From contig NZ_QMKK01000027.1 in assembly GCF_003287875.1 (NCBI RefSeq), positions 64,501 to 128,500 of the forward strand: a DNA stretch of 64,000 bases, written 5' to 3'. Position numbers and translations under genes: made by a program. The notes below the pieces were generated by a model. The model was not told the DNA's origin, did no database searches, and saw only the letters and a program-made list of their open reading frames with translations. The first letter of the stretch is position 1; every line of letters begins with the position of its first letter. Source of the stretch: Martinezella tropici (GTDB lineage Bacteria; Pseudomonadota; Alphaproteobacteria; Rhizobiales; Rhizobiaceae). Positions 53,603 through 61,733 of the stretch are shown here, in pieces.

Positions 53603-54994
53603 ATGGCCCCCTACCAATACATCGAGCGTGCGACGCCCTTCAATTCGAAGGGTGGTGCGACGCTGCCGATCTTTGCCGTCACCCCGGCACATATCGAGAC
53701 CGGCACCATCGATCCCATCGCGCTCGATTGGGCCCGCAGGGCCGGCTACAAGGCGGAAAGCGGCTCGCTGCTGTTGATCCCGGCGGCCGACGGACATCTG
53801 GGCGGAGCCTTGTTCGGGCTCGGCTCCAATCCCTCCGAACAACCTTTCCTGACGGGAAGGCTTGCGCGCAGCCTGCCGGCAGGCGATTGGCATATCGAGA
53901 CGGCGCCGCTGACGGCGAACCGGCTTTCGCTCGGCTTCGGTCTCGGCAGCTATCGTTTCGAGCGCTACAAGTCCGAGAAGGCGACGGCGCCGACGCTGAT
54001 GATCCCGCGCGATGCCGATGCCGCCGATATCAAACGTCAGCTGGCCGGCGTGTTTCTGGCGCGCGATCTCATCAATACCCCGACTAACGACATGGGACCG
54101 GAGCAACTCGAAGCCGCTTTCCGGGCGCTCGCCGAACACTACAAAGCTGATATGTCCGTCATCATCGGCGATGACCTCCTGAAGGAGAATTTCCCGCTCG
54201 TGCATACTGTGGGACGCGCCAGCGCCGATGCGCCGCGCCTGCTGGAACTGCGCTGGGGCAAGAAGGGGCATCGCCGTATCACGCTGGTTGGTAAGGGCGT
54301 CTGCTTCGACACCGGCGGCCTCGATATCAAGCCGGCATCCTCGATGCTGCTGATGAAGAAGGACATGGGCGGTGCCGCGAACGTCATGGGCCTGGCGCTG
54401 ATGATCATGGACGCGAAGCTCAAGGTCGATCTGCGCGTCATCATTCCCGTCGTCGAGAACTCGATTTCCTCCAACGCCTTCCGCCCTGGCGACATCTATA
54501 CGAGCCGCAAGGGCCTCACCGTGCAGATCGACAATACCGATGCCGAGGGACGGCTGATCCTGGCCGATGCGCTTGCCTATGCCGATGAGGACGCGCCGGA
54601 CCTGATGATCGACATGGCGACGCTGACGGGTGCTGCCCGCGTCGCGCTCGGCCCCGACCTGCCGCCCTTCTTCACCGACGACGACGACCTTGCCCGCGAT
54701 CTGACCGAAGCGAGCCTGGAGACGGACGATCCGCTGTGGCGCATGCCGCTCTACATGGGCTACGACAAGGATATCCGTACGAAATTCGCCGATATCACCA
54801 ATGCTCCATCAGGCGGCATGGCAGGCTCCATCACGGCCGCCCTGTTCCTCAAGCGGTTTGTCACGAAGACGCCGAGCTGGGTCCATTTCGATATCTACGG
54901 CTGGGCGCAGAGCGAACGACCGCATTCGCCCGGCGGTGGCGAGGCGCAGGCGATCCGGGCGCTGTATCATCACATAAGGCAGAGTGTGCGGTAG
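53603..54994 (+). CDS. Leucyl aminopeptidase family protein (M17)
   Basis: Di-zinc cytoplasmic aminopeptidase of 463 residues. The C-terminal catalytic domain is complete: LVGKGVCFDTGGLDIKP (metal Lys/Asp), MLLMKKDMGGAANVMG, the signature QIDNTDAEGRLILADALAYA and MATLTGAARVALG. The N-terminal domain is shorter and different from E. coli PepA (503 residues), as in the PepB-like alphaproteobacterial group. Releases N-terminal amino acids during peptide turnover. Divergent from tadD. Confidence 0.92.
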   Translation: MAPYQYIERATPFNSKGGATLPIFAVTPAHIETGTIDPIALDWARRAGYKAESGSLLLIPAADGHLGGALFGLGSNPSEQPFLTGRLARSLPAGDWHIETAPLTANRLSLGFGLGSYRFERYKSEKATAPTLMIPRDADAADIKRQLAGVFLARDLINTPTNDMGPEQLEAAFRALAEHYKADMSVIIGDDLLKENFPLVHTVGRASADAPRLLELRWGKKGHRRITLVGKGVCFDTGGLDIKPASSMLLMKKDMGGAANVMGLALMIMDAKLKVDLRVIIPVVENSISSNAFRPGDIYTSRKGLTVQIDNTDAEGRLILADALAYADEDAPDLMIDMATLTGAARVALGPDLPPFFTDDDDLARDLTEASLETDDPLWRMPLYMGYDKDIRTKFADITNAPSGGMAGSITAALFLKRFVTKTPSWVHFDIYGWAQSERPHSPGGGEAQAIRALYHHIRQSVR

Positions 54995-55042
54995 GTTGTT
55001 GTTGCAGGTAGGCGAGCTTCTCTATCTATCGCCCACCTGGCA

Positions 55043-55195
55043 CCCCTCTGTCCCTGTCGGGACATCTCCCCCACAAGGGCAGGGGTATCGCATATGAGCG
55101 GAGATCGCCGCCGTCCTTCTTCTCCCCAAGGGGAGGAGCTCATGGTGCCCGTCCGCCTCCATATGCGATAGCCCTGCCCACAAGGGGGGAGATCG
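55043..55195 (-). repeat. RIME-like intergenic palindrome, split by an insertion
   Basis: Left part 55043-55078 reads CCCCTCTGTCCCTGTCGGGA then CATCTCCCCCACAAGG; right part resumes at 55178 with CCACAAGGGGGGAGATC. Joining them after removing 55079-55177 and one duplicate restores ATCTCCCCC-ACAA-GGGGGGAGATC, which matches the reverse complement of the intact copy at 55286-55330. Confidence 0.72.
55079..55177. mobile_element. 99-bp MITE-like element with target-site duplication
   Basis: Terminal inverted repeats GCAGGGGTATCGCATATG (55079-55096) and CATATGCGATAGCCCTGC (55160-55177) agree at 17 of 18 positions. They are flanked by the direct repeat CCACAAGG at 55071-55078 and 55178-55185. Inside are ATGAGC/GCTCAT (55094-55099 / 55138-55143) and CTCCCC-AA-GGGGAG (55122-55135). 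There is no coding capacity. This is the architecture of a non-autonomous insertion moved by an outside transposase. Confidence 0.65.
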
Positions 55196-55285
55196 GTAAC
55201 TCGTTGCATCCTTCTGCCTCAAGGCAACATCGTAGCCGCAGAAAGTTCAGCTATTGTTTCATCGGTAATGGCCACAAACTCCAAA

Positions 55286-55330
55286 CGATCTCCCCCTTGT
55301 GGGGGAGATGTCACGAAGCGACAGAGGGGG
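55286..55330 (+). repeat. Intact RIME-like intergenic palindrome
   Basis: ATCTCCCCC (55288-55296) / GGGGGAGAT (55301-55309) with loop TTGT, then the small hairpin GTC-ACGAAGC-GAC (55310-55322) and AGAGGGGG. This is a common intergenic palindrome of rhizobia and relatives (Rhizobium-specific intergenic mosaic element type). Confidence 0.75.
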
Positions 55331-55445
55331 ATGCATTCTCAGCGAACTCTGTGGTCACTGCTCCGAAGACTAACCAGTTAAAACTCCCTTGAAACCGCCA
55401 TGATCTTGGCCGAAACTGGAACGGCAGCGTAACGAATCCCGGGAT

Positions 55446-55796
55446 TTGCCCTTGCCGCTTGAACTCACCGCCTCGCAGGCTCTCGGCCTCTGGCATGGCG
55501 TGACGCTCGCTCAGGTGCGCCGCGATGATCATGATCTGACCTTGCGGCAGATGGCGATCCTGCTTCAGATCTATCTCGTGCCGCCGCCGCATACCGTGCG
55601 TGGTCTTGCCGCGACACTCGGCGTCACCAAGCCGGTCATCACCCGGGCGCTTGACACCATGGGCGTCATGGGATTGGTCGACCGCGTGCGCGACGAGCGT
55701 GATCGCCGCAACGTCATCATCAAACGGACGGTCACCGGCGCGCTCTATCTGGAAAAACTCGGCGATCTCGTCATCGAGCACGGCCGCAAACTATAA
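55446..55796 (+). CDS. MarR family transcriptional regulator (TTG start)
   Basis: A 116-residue winged-helix protein: LTLRQMAILLQIYLVPPPHTVRGLAATLGVTKPVITRALDTMGVMGLVDRVRDERDRRNVIIKRTVTGALYLEKLGDLV is the MarR core with the DxRDRR wing. No ATG is available; TTG at 55446 or 55452 must serve. It is short for MarR (about 140 usual), missing part of the first dimer helix. It lies 17 bases before an NlpC/P60 gene, so they form one unit. Confidence 0.82.
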   Translation: MPLPLELTASQALGLWHGVTLAQVRRDDHDLTLRQMAILLQIYLVPPPHTVRGLAATLGVTKPVITRALDTMGVMGLVDRVRDERDRRNVIIKRTVTGALYLEKLGDLVIEHGRKL

Positions 55797-55813
55797 CCTC
55801 AGGAAATTTCGTC

Positions 55814-56668
55814 ATGACGCTCGACCGCCGCCTCAATGCCTTCAGGGCCGATCTCGCCGAGGCTTCTCTGAGAGGTAAAGTCGAGGCCGAGCGCTTCGTC
55901 GAGGGGATTAGCGCACGCGTTGCCGTCCCGGTCATTGCGCTGCGGTCGAAGCCGGATCTCGCCTCGGGCATCGATACCGAGCTCTTGATGGGCGAGGAGG
56001 TCACGGTTTTCGAACGCCGCGATGGCTGGTGCTGGGTGAAGGCGCTCTCCGATGGCTATGTCGGCTACCTTCCGGAAACGGCGATCAAGGAAGGCGCGGC
56101 CGCGCCAACCCATGTCGTCATTCCACAGCGCACTTTCCTCTATCCCGAGCCGGAGCTGCGCAAGCCGCATACGGCAATCCTCTCCATGGGCAGTCTCGTG
56201 CATGTGACCGGCACGGCAGAGGCGCGGGGCAATCGCTATGTCGTCCTGGAGGATGGCACCGCCATCTTCGCCAAGCATGTCCAGCCGATCGGCGACAACC
56301 GGGGCGGCGATTTTGTCGACGTCGCCTTGCGCTTTATAGAAACGCCCTATCTCTGGGGCGGCCGCTCGGGTCTCGGCATCGATTGCTCGGGCCTCGTGCA
56401 GCTGGCGCTGTCGATGACAGGCCGCGCGGCACCGCGCGATACCGACATGCAGGCGGCCGGCCTCGGCCAGCCGATCACTCGCGACGAACTGAAGCGCGGC
56501 GATTTCGTTTTCTGGAAAGGGCATGTGGCCATCATGGAAGATCCGGAAACCATCGTTCATGCCAACGGCCATACCATGACTGTCGCCCGGGAGAATTTTG
56601 CTGCCGCCGTCGAACGCATCGGCTGGCTCTACGAGCGGCCGACCGGCTATCGCCGTTTCGTCGACTGA
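55814..56668 (+). CDS. NlpC/P60 family (C40) cell-wall hydrolase
   Basis: A 284-residue cysteine peptidase with two SH3-like wall-binding regions (residues about 40-160; VIALRSKPDLASG..ELLMGEEVTVFERRDGWCWVKALSDGYVGYLPE) and a C-terminal NlpC/P60 domain. Catalytic Cys (GIDCSGLVQLAL, about residue 190), His (WKGHVAIM, about 237) and a polar third residue (HANGH, about 250). No signal peptide is visible, which is common for this alphaproteobacterial group. Coupled to the marR gene; AGGAAATTTC precedes the ATG. Confidence 0.9.
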   Translation: MTLDRRLNAFRADLAEASLRGKVEAERFVEGISARVAVPVIALRSKPDLASGIDTELLMGEEVTVFERRDGWCWVKALSDGYVGYLPETAIKEGAAAPTHVVIPQRTFLYPEPELRKPHTAILSMGSLVHVTGTAEARGNRYVVLEDGTAIFAKHVQPIGDNRGGDFVDVALRFIETPYLWGGRSGLGIDCSGLVQLALSMTGRAAPRDTDMQAAGLGQPITRDELKRGDFVFWKGHVAIMEDPETIVHANGHTMTVARENFAAAVERIGWLYERPTGYRRFVD

Positions 56669-56709
56669 CGGCGCACCGCAACCCTATAGCCGCAGCGCCG
56701 CCTGCATTC

Positions 56710-57675
56710 TTATGGCGTACGCGGGCGCGCGATCCAGATCCCGGCGACAATGACGATGCCGCCGAGGGCCTGTATCAGCGTGACGTTTTCGCCGAACAGA
56801 AACCAGGCGAAAAGCGCGGCTGCGATCGATTCCAGGAAAATGACGAGTGAGGAGAAAACGGTCGGCAGCCGCCCGAGCGCCACGGAAAGCAGGCCTTGTC
56901 CACCGGCATGGCTGATGAGGCCAAGCGCCAGAAGCACGCACCATCCCGAAATCGACTGCGGCACTATCCGCGGCTCGAAGAAGAAGGCGACGAGGAACAG
57001 GATCGCCGAGGTTATGACGCTGAGTTCGAAGGTGACGCGTGCCGCATTCGTCCTTGGTCGCGCTGCACCGACTGCCAGGAAATAGAGACCGAAGAAGGCG
57101 CCGGTGATGATGGCGAGCGCGTCTCCGACAGCGCGGCTCGGATTGAATGCAAGGCTTTGCGCCACCAGCGCCGTGCCACCGGCAAGGCAGACGAGAAGCC
57201 CGATCAGCGTGGTGCGATCGACCCTCTGCCGCAGGAGAAGCCAGCCGAAGATAACGACCCAGAGCGGTGCCATGGTCGCAAAGAATGTGGCATTGGCGAT
57301 CGTCGTCCGCATGATGGCGAGGTGCCAGAAGAACAGGTCACCCGTAAAGGCGATACCGGCGAGAATGGTCGGCAGCGTAAAGTTGGCACGAGGGGCCGTA
57401 ACCTCCGAAGCCTCCGCATATCGCATCCAGATCCACAGGATAGGCAGAGCCAGGAAGACGCGCCAGAACGCGCTGGCGAAAGGCCCGACATCGGCGAGAC
57501 GCACGAGGCTTGGGGAGATGCTCATGGCCAATGCCGCAAGGAGCATCGCCACGACCCCGAAAAGAAACTCTTTCGAGCCGTCGGACCCTGCCTTGCCGGC
57601 AGCCGGGCGGTTTGCATTCGTCCGCTCGCCAAGGTCTGCTGCGCGCATATCGTATTCAGTGTCCGGTTGTGACAT
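56710..57675 (-). CDS. EamA/DMT family transporter
   Basis: A 321-residue drug/metabolite transporter with ten helices in two EamA halves (LFGVVAMLLAALAMSISPSLVRLADVGPFASAFWRVFLALPILWIWMRYAE and GLYFLAVGAARPRTNAARVTFELSVITSAILFLVAFF). The start at 57675 (MSQPD) follows AAGGCACGAGA. The substrate is unknown. It is divergent from an Lrp/AsnC regulator, so an amino acid or related compound is a fair guess. Confidence 0.87.
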   Translation of the reverse strand: MSQPDTEYDMRAADLGERTNANRPAAGKAGSDGSKEFLFGVVAMLLAALAMSISPSLVRLADVGPFASAFWRVFLALPILWIWMRYAEASEVTAPRANFTLPTILAGIAFTGDLFFWHLAIMRTTIANATFFATMAPLWVVIFGWLLLRQRVDRTTLIGLLVCLAGGTALVAQSLAFNPSRAVGDALAIITGAFFGLYFLAVGAARPRTNAARVTFELSVITSAILFLVAFFFEPRIVPQSISGWCVLLALGLISHAGGQGLLSVALGRLPTVFSSLVIFLESIAAALFAWFLFGENVTLIQALGGIVIVAGIWIARPRTP

Positions 57676-57799
57676 TCTCGTGCCTTTGCAAGTCAAGTGA
57701 TGTGTGGCGCAAAGCTAGTACATGCTGAAAGAGTATTTGGCTCCATTTTGACGGTTTCCATGCAATTTTGTTTCCTCTTTGCGGTAAGGATGTTTTGAA

Positions 57800-58279
57800 A
57801 TGCGCAAATCCGCCGATCTCGATGAATTCGATCTGGCAATTCTCGATCTTCTTCAGAAGGACAGCACCGTTCCGCAACGCAAGATCGGTGAATTGGTCAA
57901 TCTCTCCGCGCCCGCCGTGCAGCGGCGCATCAAGCGCTTGCAGGAGAGCGGCGTTATTCAGGCGAATATCGCCGTCATCGATCCGGCAGCGATGGGCTTG
58001 CCGATCACCATCATCGTCGAGGTCCATATCGCAAACGAGCGTTACGACCTCATCAATGCGATAAAGCGCAGCTTCCTGGAGGCGCCGGAAGTTCAACAAT
58101 GCTATCAGGTCACCGGTGAAGCGGATTTCGTGCTTGTCGTCGTCGTGGCCAGCATGTCCGACTATGAGGCGCTGACGCGGCGTCTGTTCTACGACAATCC
58201 GAATGTCACGAAATTCAAATCGCTCGTTGCCATGGATCGGGTGAAGATCGGCCTTTCCTTGCCATTGAGGAGGGATTAA
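57800..58279 (+). CDS. Lrp/AsnC family transcriptional regulator
   Basis: A 159-residue feast/famine regulator. HTH LDEFDLAILDLLQKDSTVPQRKIGELVNLSAPAVQRRIKRLQESGVIQANIAVIDPAAMG (residues about 5-64) and the RAM ligand domain (FLEAPEVQQCYQVTGEADFVLVVVVASMSDYEAL). AAGGATG lies upstream of the ATG. It is divergent from the EamA transporter and probably controls it in response to an amino acid. Confidence 0.92.
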   Translation: MRKSADLDEFDLAILDLLQKDSTVPQRKIGELVNLSAPAVQRRIKRLQESGVIQANIAVIDPAAMGLPITIIVEVHIANERYDLINAIKRSFLEAPEVQQCYQVTGEADFVLVVVVASMSDYEALTRRLFYDNPNVTKFKSLVAMDRVKIGLSLPLRRD

Positions 58280-58325
58280 AGCGTGACACCGAAAAGTGTA
58301 GGCGGTTTTCGGACGACATCACGCT
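58280..58325. repeat. Rhizobial intergenic palindromic repeat, AAAAGTG/GCGGTTTT type
   Basis: Outer stem AGCGTGA (58280-58286) / TCACGCT (58319-58325) and inner stem CCGAAAA (58289-58295) / TTTTCGG (58306-58312) around GTGTAGGCGG. It starts at the base after the lrp stop and shares the core AAAAGTG..GCGGTTTT with the element at 15122. The following CTAATTCTTTGATTCTA is part of the same repeat as I know it. May double as terminator. Confidence 0.65.
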
Positions 58326-58414
58326 CTAATTCTTTGATTCTATGGCGGCTTCAGATTTGAGGTCGACTCGACCTAAAATCATCCGGCTCTACCCGGCTGT
58401 CCGCATGGCACTCC

Positions 58415-59806
58415 TCATCCCGGTCGCTTCGGCCAGTTGGTTACGCCGCCGCTCCAATCCTCGAAGGCTTTGGAGAGGCGAAGCACCAGCATGTCGGCGA
58501 AACGCGGGCCGACGATCTGCAGGCCGATGGGCATGCCGGAGCGGGAGAAGCCGCAATTGATCGACGAGGCCGGCTGCTCCGACATGTTCCATGGAACCGT
58601 GAAGGCGATGTGTTCGAAGGGCAGCGCGGGATCGTTTGTGGGCGAGGCCCATTCGGCTGGATAGGAGACGATCGGATTGGTCGGCGAAAGCACGGCGTCG
58701 ACTTCGGTGAAGAGCCTGCCGCAGCTCTTGCGCATCTCGATCGTCTGGTTGAAGCCGCGAACGGCATCGACGCCGCTGACATCGGCGCCGCCCTTTGCCC
58801 AGCTATGGATATAGGGCAGGATCGAGTTGCGGCGTTCCTCGCTCAACCCCATGATGTCGCCCCAGAAACGCGCCCGCCAGAAAACATCGAGTCCATCGAG
58901 CATCTGACGGGTCAGCACCGGTGCAACGTCGATGATGATCGCGCCCGCTTCCTCGAAGCGTCTGGCGGCGGCAAGGACCGCGTCGCGTACCTCGTCCTCT
59001 ACGGCCAGGCCGCATCCAGCATCCAGCATCAGGCCGATCTTCATTCCGCTGACGTCGACGCCGAGATCCATCCAATCGATCTCGTTCGGCGGCAGGCTGG
59101 TGCCGTCGCGCCAATCCGGACGCGACAGCGTCGCCATCGAGAAGGCGGCATCCTCGACCGTGCGGGTCATAGGCCCGGCGCATCGCCCGACATAATAGGG
59201 ATCGACGGGAATGCGGCCATGGCTCGGCTTGAAGCCGAAAATGCCTGTCCAACCCGCGGGAAGCCGCACCGAGCCACCGATGTCGGTGCCGATATGCAGC
59301 GGCCCGTAGCCGGCTGCTGCGGCAGCGGCCGCGCCGGCGCTGGAGCCGCCCGGATTTTGGCTGGGATTCCACGGATTGCGGCTGAGCTTGTGAAAGCTGG
59401 AGAGGCCGGAGGAAAGCATGCCGTAATCGGGGCAGGTGGTCTTTGCGAAGATCACCGCGCCGTCCTCGCGCAGCCGGGCGGCGATCGGCGCGTCCTCGGC
59501 GGCAGGAACAAGCTTGACGGCAGCCGTGCCGAGCGGCACGGGCTGGCCCTTGGTGGCGATCAGTTCTTTCAGCGTCACCGGAATGCCGTCCAGCGTCCCA
59601 ATCGGCGCGCCCTTTGCCCAGCGCTCCGTGGAGGCGGCCGCCTGCCTGCGTGCATCGTCAGGATCATAGGCATAGAGAGCAGCGATTGTCGGCTCCCACG
59701 CCTCGATATGTTCTTCAAGCGCCAGCCAGTATTCGCTGGGGGACAGGCTCTTGTCGGCAAATTTGCGCCGGAGGTCTTGGATGGAAAGATCGGTCGGTTC
59801 GGTCAT
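58415..59806 (-). CDS. Amidase signature family hydrolase
   Basis: A 463-residue amidase. The Ser-cisSer-Lys triad is visible: Lys 80 (VTLKELIATKG), Ser 155 (QNPGGSSAGAAAA) and Ser 179 (GTDIGGSVRLPAGWTGIFGFKPSHGRIP). The cytoplasmic substrate is unknown. It follows the DppBC-type permeases on the same strand by 23 bases, so it probably hydrolyses the compound the importer brings in. GatA is unlikely since no gatB or gatC is near. Confidence 0.92.
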   Translation of the reverse strand: MTEPTDLSIQDLRRKFADKSLSPSEYWLALEEHIEAWEPTIAALYAYDPDDARRQAAASTERWAKGAPIGTLDGIPVTLKELIATKGQPVPLGTAAVKLVPAAEDAPIAARLREDGAVIFAKTTCPDYGMLSSGLSSFHKLSRNPWNPSQNPGGSSAGAAAAAAAGYGPLHIGTDIGGSVRLPAGWTGIFGFKPSHGRIPVDPYYVGRCAGPMTRTVEDAAFSMATLSRPDWRDGTSLPPNEIDWMDLGVDVSGMKIGLMLDAGCGLAVEDEVRDAVLAAARRFEEAGAIIIDVAPVLTRQMLDGLDVFWRARFWGDIMGLSEERRNSILPYIHSWAKGGADVSGVDAVRGFNQTIEMRKSCGRLFTEVDAVLSPTNPIVSYPAEWASPTNDPALPFEHIAFTVPWNMSEQPASSINCGFSRSGMPIGLQIVGPRFADMLVLRLSKAFEDWSGGVTNWPKRPG

Positions 59807-59829
59807 GATCTATACTCTTCGTGTCTCAA

Positions 59830-60696
59830 TCAGCGCGTCGCCTCGCGGGGGTCGAGGAGATCGCGCAGCCCGTCGCCGAGCAGGTTGAAGCCGAGAACGG
59901 TGAGCGCGATGGCAAGACCCGGCAGTAGGGCCAGCCAGGGCGCGACGTGGAAATAGGTCTGTGCGTCGGCCAGCATGCGGCCCCAGGTCGGCGCCGGTGG
60001 CGGCACGCTCAAGCCCAGGAAGGCAAGCCCGGCTTCGGTCAGGATCGCAAGACCGAGCTGGATCGTCGCCTGGACGATGATGCTGCCCATGATGTTCGGG
60101 AGGACATGGCGCAGCGTGATGGCAAGCTGCGTATTGCCGATGGCGCGCGCCGCCAGCACATAGTCCCGGCTCCAGGCCTGCAGGGCCGAGCCGAGCGCGA
60201 CGCGGGCAAAGACAGGCACCATGAAGACCGCGATGGCGATAATGGCCGTGGAGCGACCTGTCCCGAGAAATGCCCCGAGGATCATGGCCGAAAGGATCGG
60301 CGGCAGGGCAAAGATCACGTCGCAGGCGCGCATGATCAGCGCCTCGAACAGGCCGCGTTGCGCGGCCGCCGAAACACCGATGATCGTTCCGATCGTCCCG
60401 CCGATCGCGACGGCCGATACGGAGATGGATAGCGAATTCCAGCAGCCGGCCATCAGCATCGACAGGACATCGTGGCCGAGCTGATCGGTGCCGAGAAGGC
60501 CGAAGCCGAAGGGCGGCTGCAGCTTATGGGTGATCTGCATCTTCGCCGGCGGCACCGGCGTCCAGAACAGCGAGACGATGGCGATGCAGACAAGCGCGAG
60601 GATGATTGGCGCGCCAACCATGAGATTAGTCCGCCGCAGTGCCCGAAAACGGCGGCGGGAGAGCTGAGGGGCTGGTCTGGCCTGGACCGTTGTCAT
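59830..60696 (-). CDS. Peptide-type ABC importer permease (DppC-like)
   Basis: Inner-membrane permease of 288 residues. N-terminal OppC_N segment (RFRALRRTNLMVGAPIILALVCIAIVSLFW), the GTDQLGHDVLSMLMAG motif and the docking loop VLAARAIGNTQLAITLRHVLPNIMG are typical. It overlaps the upstream DppB-like gene by four bases. Confidence 0.92.
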   Translation of the reverse strand: MTTVQARPAPQLSRRRFRALRRTNLMVGAPIILALVCIAIVSLFWTPVPPAKMQITHKLQPPFGFGLLGTDQLGHDVLSMLMAGCWNSLSISVSAVAIGGTIGTIIGVSAAAQRGLFEALIMRACDVIFALPPILSAMILGAFLGTGRSTAIIAIAVFMVPVFARVALGSALQAWSRDYVLAARAIGNTQLAITLRHVLPNIMGSIIVQATIQLGLAILTEAGLAFLGLSVPPPAPTWGRMLADAQTYFHVAPWLALLPGLAIALTVLGFNLLGDGLRDLLDPREATR

Positions 60697-61646
60697 CGCG
60701 CACCTCCCGCCCGCAGTCGGGGATCGATGGCAAGATAGGAAAGATCCACCAGGAAATTCACGACGATGACGAGCCCAGCAAAGAACAGCACGACATCCTG
60801 CAGCACGATGATATCGCGCTGGCTGAGCGCCTGATAGGCGAGGCGGCCGAGGCCGGGCAGGGTGAAGACATTTTCGATCAGCACGGCGCCGGCAACCAGA
60901 AAGGTGAATTGCAGTCCGAGAATGGTCAGCACCGGCACCAGCGCATTCGGCACCACATGCCCCCAGAGCACGCGGCTGCGCGACAGGCCTTTGGCGGTCG
61001 CGGTGCGGGCAAAATCCTCATGCAGCGTGTCGAGCACGGCCGAGCGCGCGACCCTTGTCAGCACCGCCGCTTGCGGCAGGGCCAAGGCGATGGCGGGCAG
61101 CACGAGCGATTTCAGGGCTGGCCACGCGCCGCTACTCCAGCCGGGAAAGCCGCCGGCCGGCATCCAGCCGAGCGAAGTGGCAAACAAAAGCACCAGCAGC
61201 AGGCCGATCCAGAAGCCTGGCACGGCAATGCCGATCTGCGAAAACAGCGTTGCGACGATATCGAAGACGCCGCCGCGTTTGGCGGCAGCTGCGACGCCAA
61301 GCGGGATGGCGACGAGGACGGAGAGCAGGATGGCAAGGGCGGCGAGCGGTAGGGTGATGGCAAGCCGCTCGGCAATCAGGCCGGCAACCGGTACGCCATA
61401 TGTATAGGATCTGCCGAGATCGCCCGTCAGCGCACCGGCAAGCCACTGCCCGTAGCGGATGATCAGCGGCTGGTCGAGGCCCATCTCATGCCGAAGCGCC
61501 GCAAGCGTTTCCGGTGTGGCGGAGGTGCCGAGCGTGATGGCGGCGGGGTCGCCCGGCAGCAGCGCCATGACGGCAAAGACCAGCAGCGAGATCGCGATCA
61601 GCGTCAGGATCAGTCCGAAAATCCGGCGGGTGAGCAATAAGATCAT
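60693..61646 (-). CDS. Peptide-type ABC importer permease (DppB-like)
   Basis: Inner-membrane permease of 317 residues. Starts MILLLTRRIFGLILTLIAISLLVFAVMALLPGDPAAI, a standard DppB opening; a longer open frame upstream lacks membrane character and is rejected. The docking loop FARTATAKGLSRSRVLWGHVVPNALVPVL is present. Together with the DppC-like protein it forms the channel. No ATPase gene lies in the window on either side. Confidence 0.92.
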   Translation of the reverse strand: MILLLTRRIFGLILTLIAISLLVFAVMALLPGDPAAITLGTSATPETLAALRHEMGLDQPLIIRYGQWLAGALTGDLGRSYTYGVPVAGLIAERLAITLPLAALAILLSVLVAIPLGVAAAAKRGGVFDIVATLFSQIGIAVPGFWIGLLLVLLFATSLGWMPAGGFPGWSSGAWPALKSLVLPAIALALPQAAVLTRVARSAVLDTLHEDFARTATAKGLSRSRVLWGHVVPNALVPVLTILGLQFTFLVAGAVLIENVFTLPGLGRLAYQALSQRDIIVLQDVVLFFAGLVIVVNFLVDLSYLAIDPRLRAGGAR

Positions 61647-61733
61647 AGCATGTCCGTGGCCGATCAAGCCGGCATCGAAATGATTTGCGGCGGGCGAAGC
61701 AATCCGCCCATCCGCGCCTGCAGGCAAAAGAGC

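Larger units (their letters stand above)
54995..55445. other. 450-base intergenic region with nested repeats
   Basis: No supported gene. It holds an interrupted RIME-like element (55043-55195) carrying a 99-bp insertion, about 90 bases without recognised structure, an intact RIME-like element in the opposite orientation (55286-55330), and about 115 bases before the marR start. Confidence 0.6.

Noticed and set aside
55032..55335. Possible CRISPR-like repeat array, because of repeated palindromic segments
   Set aside because: There are only two copies, in opposite orientation, without regular spacers or cas genes; RIME-like elements explain them.
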